A DNA stretch of 64,000 nucleotides. Source: Linepithema humile. Lineage: Eukaryota; Arthropoda; Insecta; Hymenoptera; Formicidae. The stretch spans positions 372,001-436,000 of the forward strand of contig NC_090131.1 in assembly GCF_040581485.1 (NCBI RefSeq), read 5' to 3'. This document shows positions 62,750 to 64,000 of this stretch, piece after piece; within the stretch, counting starts at the first letter, position 1, and every line of letters begins with the position of its first letter. Under the pieces are notes generated by a model. That model ran no database searches, was not told the origin of the DNA, and saw nothing but the letters and a program-made list of their open reading frames with translations. The position numbers and the translations under genes were made by a program.

Positions 62750-63529
62750 ATGGCTTGTTGCAAGGTCAGTGAAGTGATAGAGAAACGATTATTAGAATGA
62801 AAAACTTATATAAAAAAAAGCATTAAGTAAAAATCATATCACAATTTTGAGAAAATTTAAGAAAAATATGCCAAAAATCGTTATTTGCTAAATTGAATTG
62901 TTTTCACTGTTCTTATTATTTTCACGATTTAAATAAAATATTTTGTTATATATTTGCAGATATATCTGTCTTTATCAACTCTACTTATGTGTTACGTAAA
63001 TGCAAATTATGAATACGAGCGTATGAAAGCTTTGAGCTACCTGACTGATATATCGCAAAGTCCTTCGAACAATCAATATAACATTTACGAGGGCGCTTCT
63101 TCTGAAATAGCACCTTATTACTATGATTCTTATGAACCAAACAAAGATCGAGATCTATCCAGAGATCATTTCGGAAGCTTATTTAAGCGTTCCCCGATTG
63201 ACAGCATCAAGAAAGAATCGATTGAAAAAAAAAACTTGAAAAAGGTGATGCCATTTTACGCGTTTCCTAACAAGGATTTAATAAAGCGCAAAGAGTTGCT
63301 GGCAGATTCAACGGAAACTGCGCACTGTCAAGAAATTAAGATAAAATCGTTCGGAAAAGATAGTGGTTTACGGAAAGGCGTCACGACTTGTTACAAGTGC
63401 AAAGATCCCATAACTAGATCCACGTACGAACGCTGTTTATATAAGAGTCATCCAGAAGAGAGGGCATCCGCTAGTACAAAGGTGGAACGTTTTCTGTCCG
63501 TGCCTACTAGTTTCAGATATCGAAGGTAG
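62750..63529 (+). CDS. Small secreted protein of unknown function with C-terminal Cys cluster
   Basis: I do not recognise a named family. Exon 62750-62764 encodes only MACCK. It joins through a clean donor (AAG|GTCAGT) and acceptor (TTTGCAG) to 62960-63529, giving 194 residues. The split is what creates the signal peptide (MACCKIYLSLSTLLMCYVNA, cleavage likely near NA|NYEYE). The middle is hydrophilic with several dibasic sites (FKR, IKK, EKK, LKK, IKR), so precursor processing is possible. The C-terminal third holds five cysteines after the leader: HCQEIK, then TTCYKCKDPITRSTYERC. This looks like a compact disulfide-bonded module. The nearby TATA box and short first exon fit a strongly, perhaps tissue-specifically, expressed secreted product. 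A neuropeptide-like or cuticular role is speculation. Confidence 0.7.
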
Positions 63530-64000
63530 TGATGTTAAAGTTTTTTTAGACATATAAAAATTACTTATCAAAAATCTGTTAAAAATTGACGCACTTTAAT
63601 CATGCAGTGGATAAAAAGTTTCAATCTGCTATGTACGAATCATTAATTTAATTTTTGCACAAAATATATTTTTTTTAATTAAATTGAAATTTGATAGAAA
63701 TTACCATTAATTTACAGTTTTCTTATAAAAACAAATAATTTTTATAAATGATATTATACGTGGAAAAAAATTTACTGTGTTAGCAAATTTTATGCTATCG
63801 TATCAAAATATCTTAGTTATTATACGGACAGCAAAAAGATATCAATTTTATTTGCTAAAAATAATGTTGCTAAATGTGCAAATTGTACTGTTTACAAGCA
63901 ATATATCATTATGTCATTTTCTAATGATGACATGTTGTACTTGATATAAAAATTTAGCGATGATATATCATATCATCTCAAATTTTATAAATTACAGTCA
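63530..64000. other. 3' flank of the secreted-protein gene
   Basis: AT-rich, presumably 3' UTR and spacer. No gene seen before the window ends. Confidence 0.6.

Overview
The window is AT-rich eukaryotic DNA with short introns inside compact genes and very long introns or spacers elsewhere. Gene content points to an insect: a trehalose-transporter-like protein, a four-cysteine chemosensory protein, the EGF ligand Spitz, a Psc-type Polycomb protein and the ionotropic receptor Ir93a. The general look, and a mariner resembling those of ants, suggest Hymenoptera. That placement is inference. I see no prokaryotic or viral features, no tRNA or rRNA and no CRISPR.

Layout: (1) 1-1064, 3' part of a Tret1-like sugar transporter (+). 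(2) 2100-5155, complete polypeptide GalNAc-transferase, nine exons (+), convergent with (3) 5510-6867, RNA polymerase III subunit RPC6 (-). (4) 6868-8744, divergent promoter region holding a CCAAT-bearing inverted repeat and two related MITE-like elements. (5) 8746-13371, Psc/Su(z)2-type PRC1 subunit (+). (6) 13372-16966, no gene seen. (7) 16967-17745, COMMD3 (-). (8) 18501-19579, chemosensory protein with a TATA/Inr promoter (+). (9) 20630-26809, probable ICE1, the little elongation complex scaffold (+). (10) 26810-33670, no gene seen, probably long 3' UTRs. (11) 33671 to about 50300, spitz (-). Its six canonical coding exons span 33671-38881, a mariner relic lies in its intron, and a CpG-rich putative first-exon region lies about 10 kb upstream. 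(12) 50900-54500, mostly empty, with one mariner relic. (13) 54504-60915, Ir93a, 16 exons (+). (14) 62614-63529, small secreted protein of unknown function (+).

The genes are independent units, not an operon. Shared themes are chemosensation and environmental sensing (the chemosensory protein and Ir93a), EGF signalling (spitz) and transcription or chromatin control (RPC6, Psc, ICE1). Exon models were built by hand from GT/AG sites with reading-phase bookkeeping. All complete models close in frame, giving 598, 310, 1453, 191, 136, 1422, 218, 899 and 194 residues in order. The least explained observation is that a well-formed upstream start exon in the CpG-rich region splices in frame into a long open frame leading into the Spitz signal peptide.
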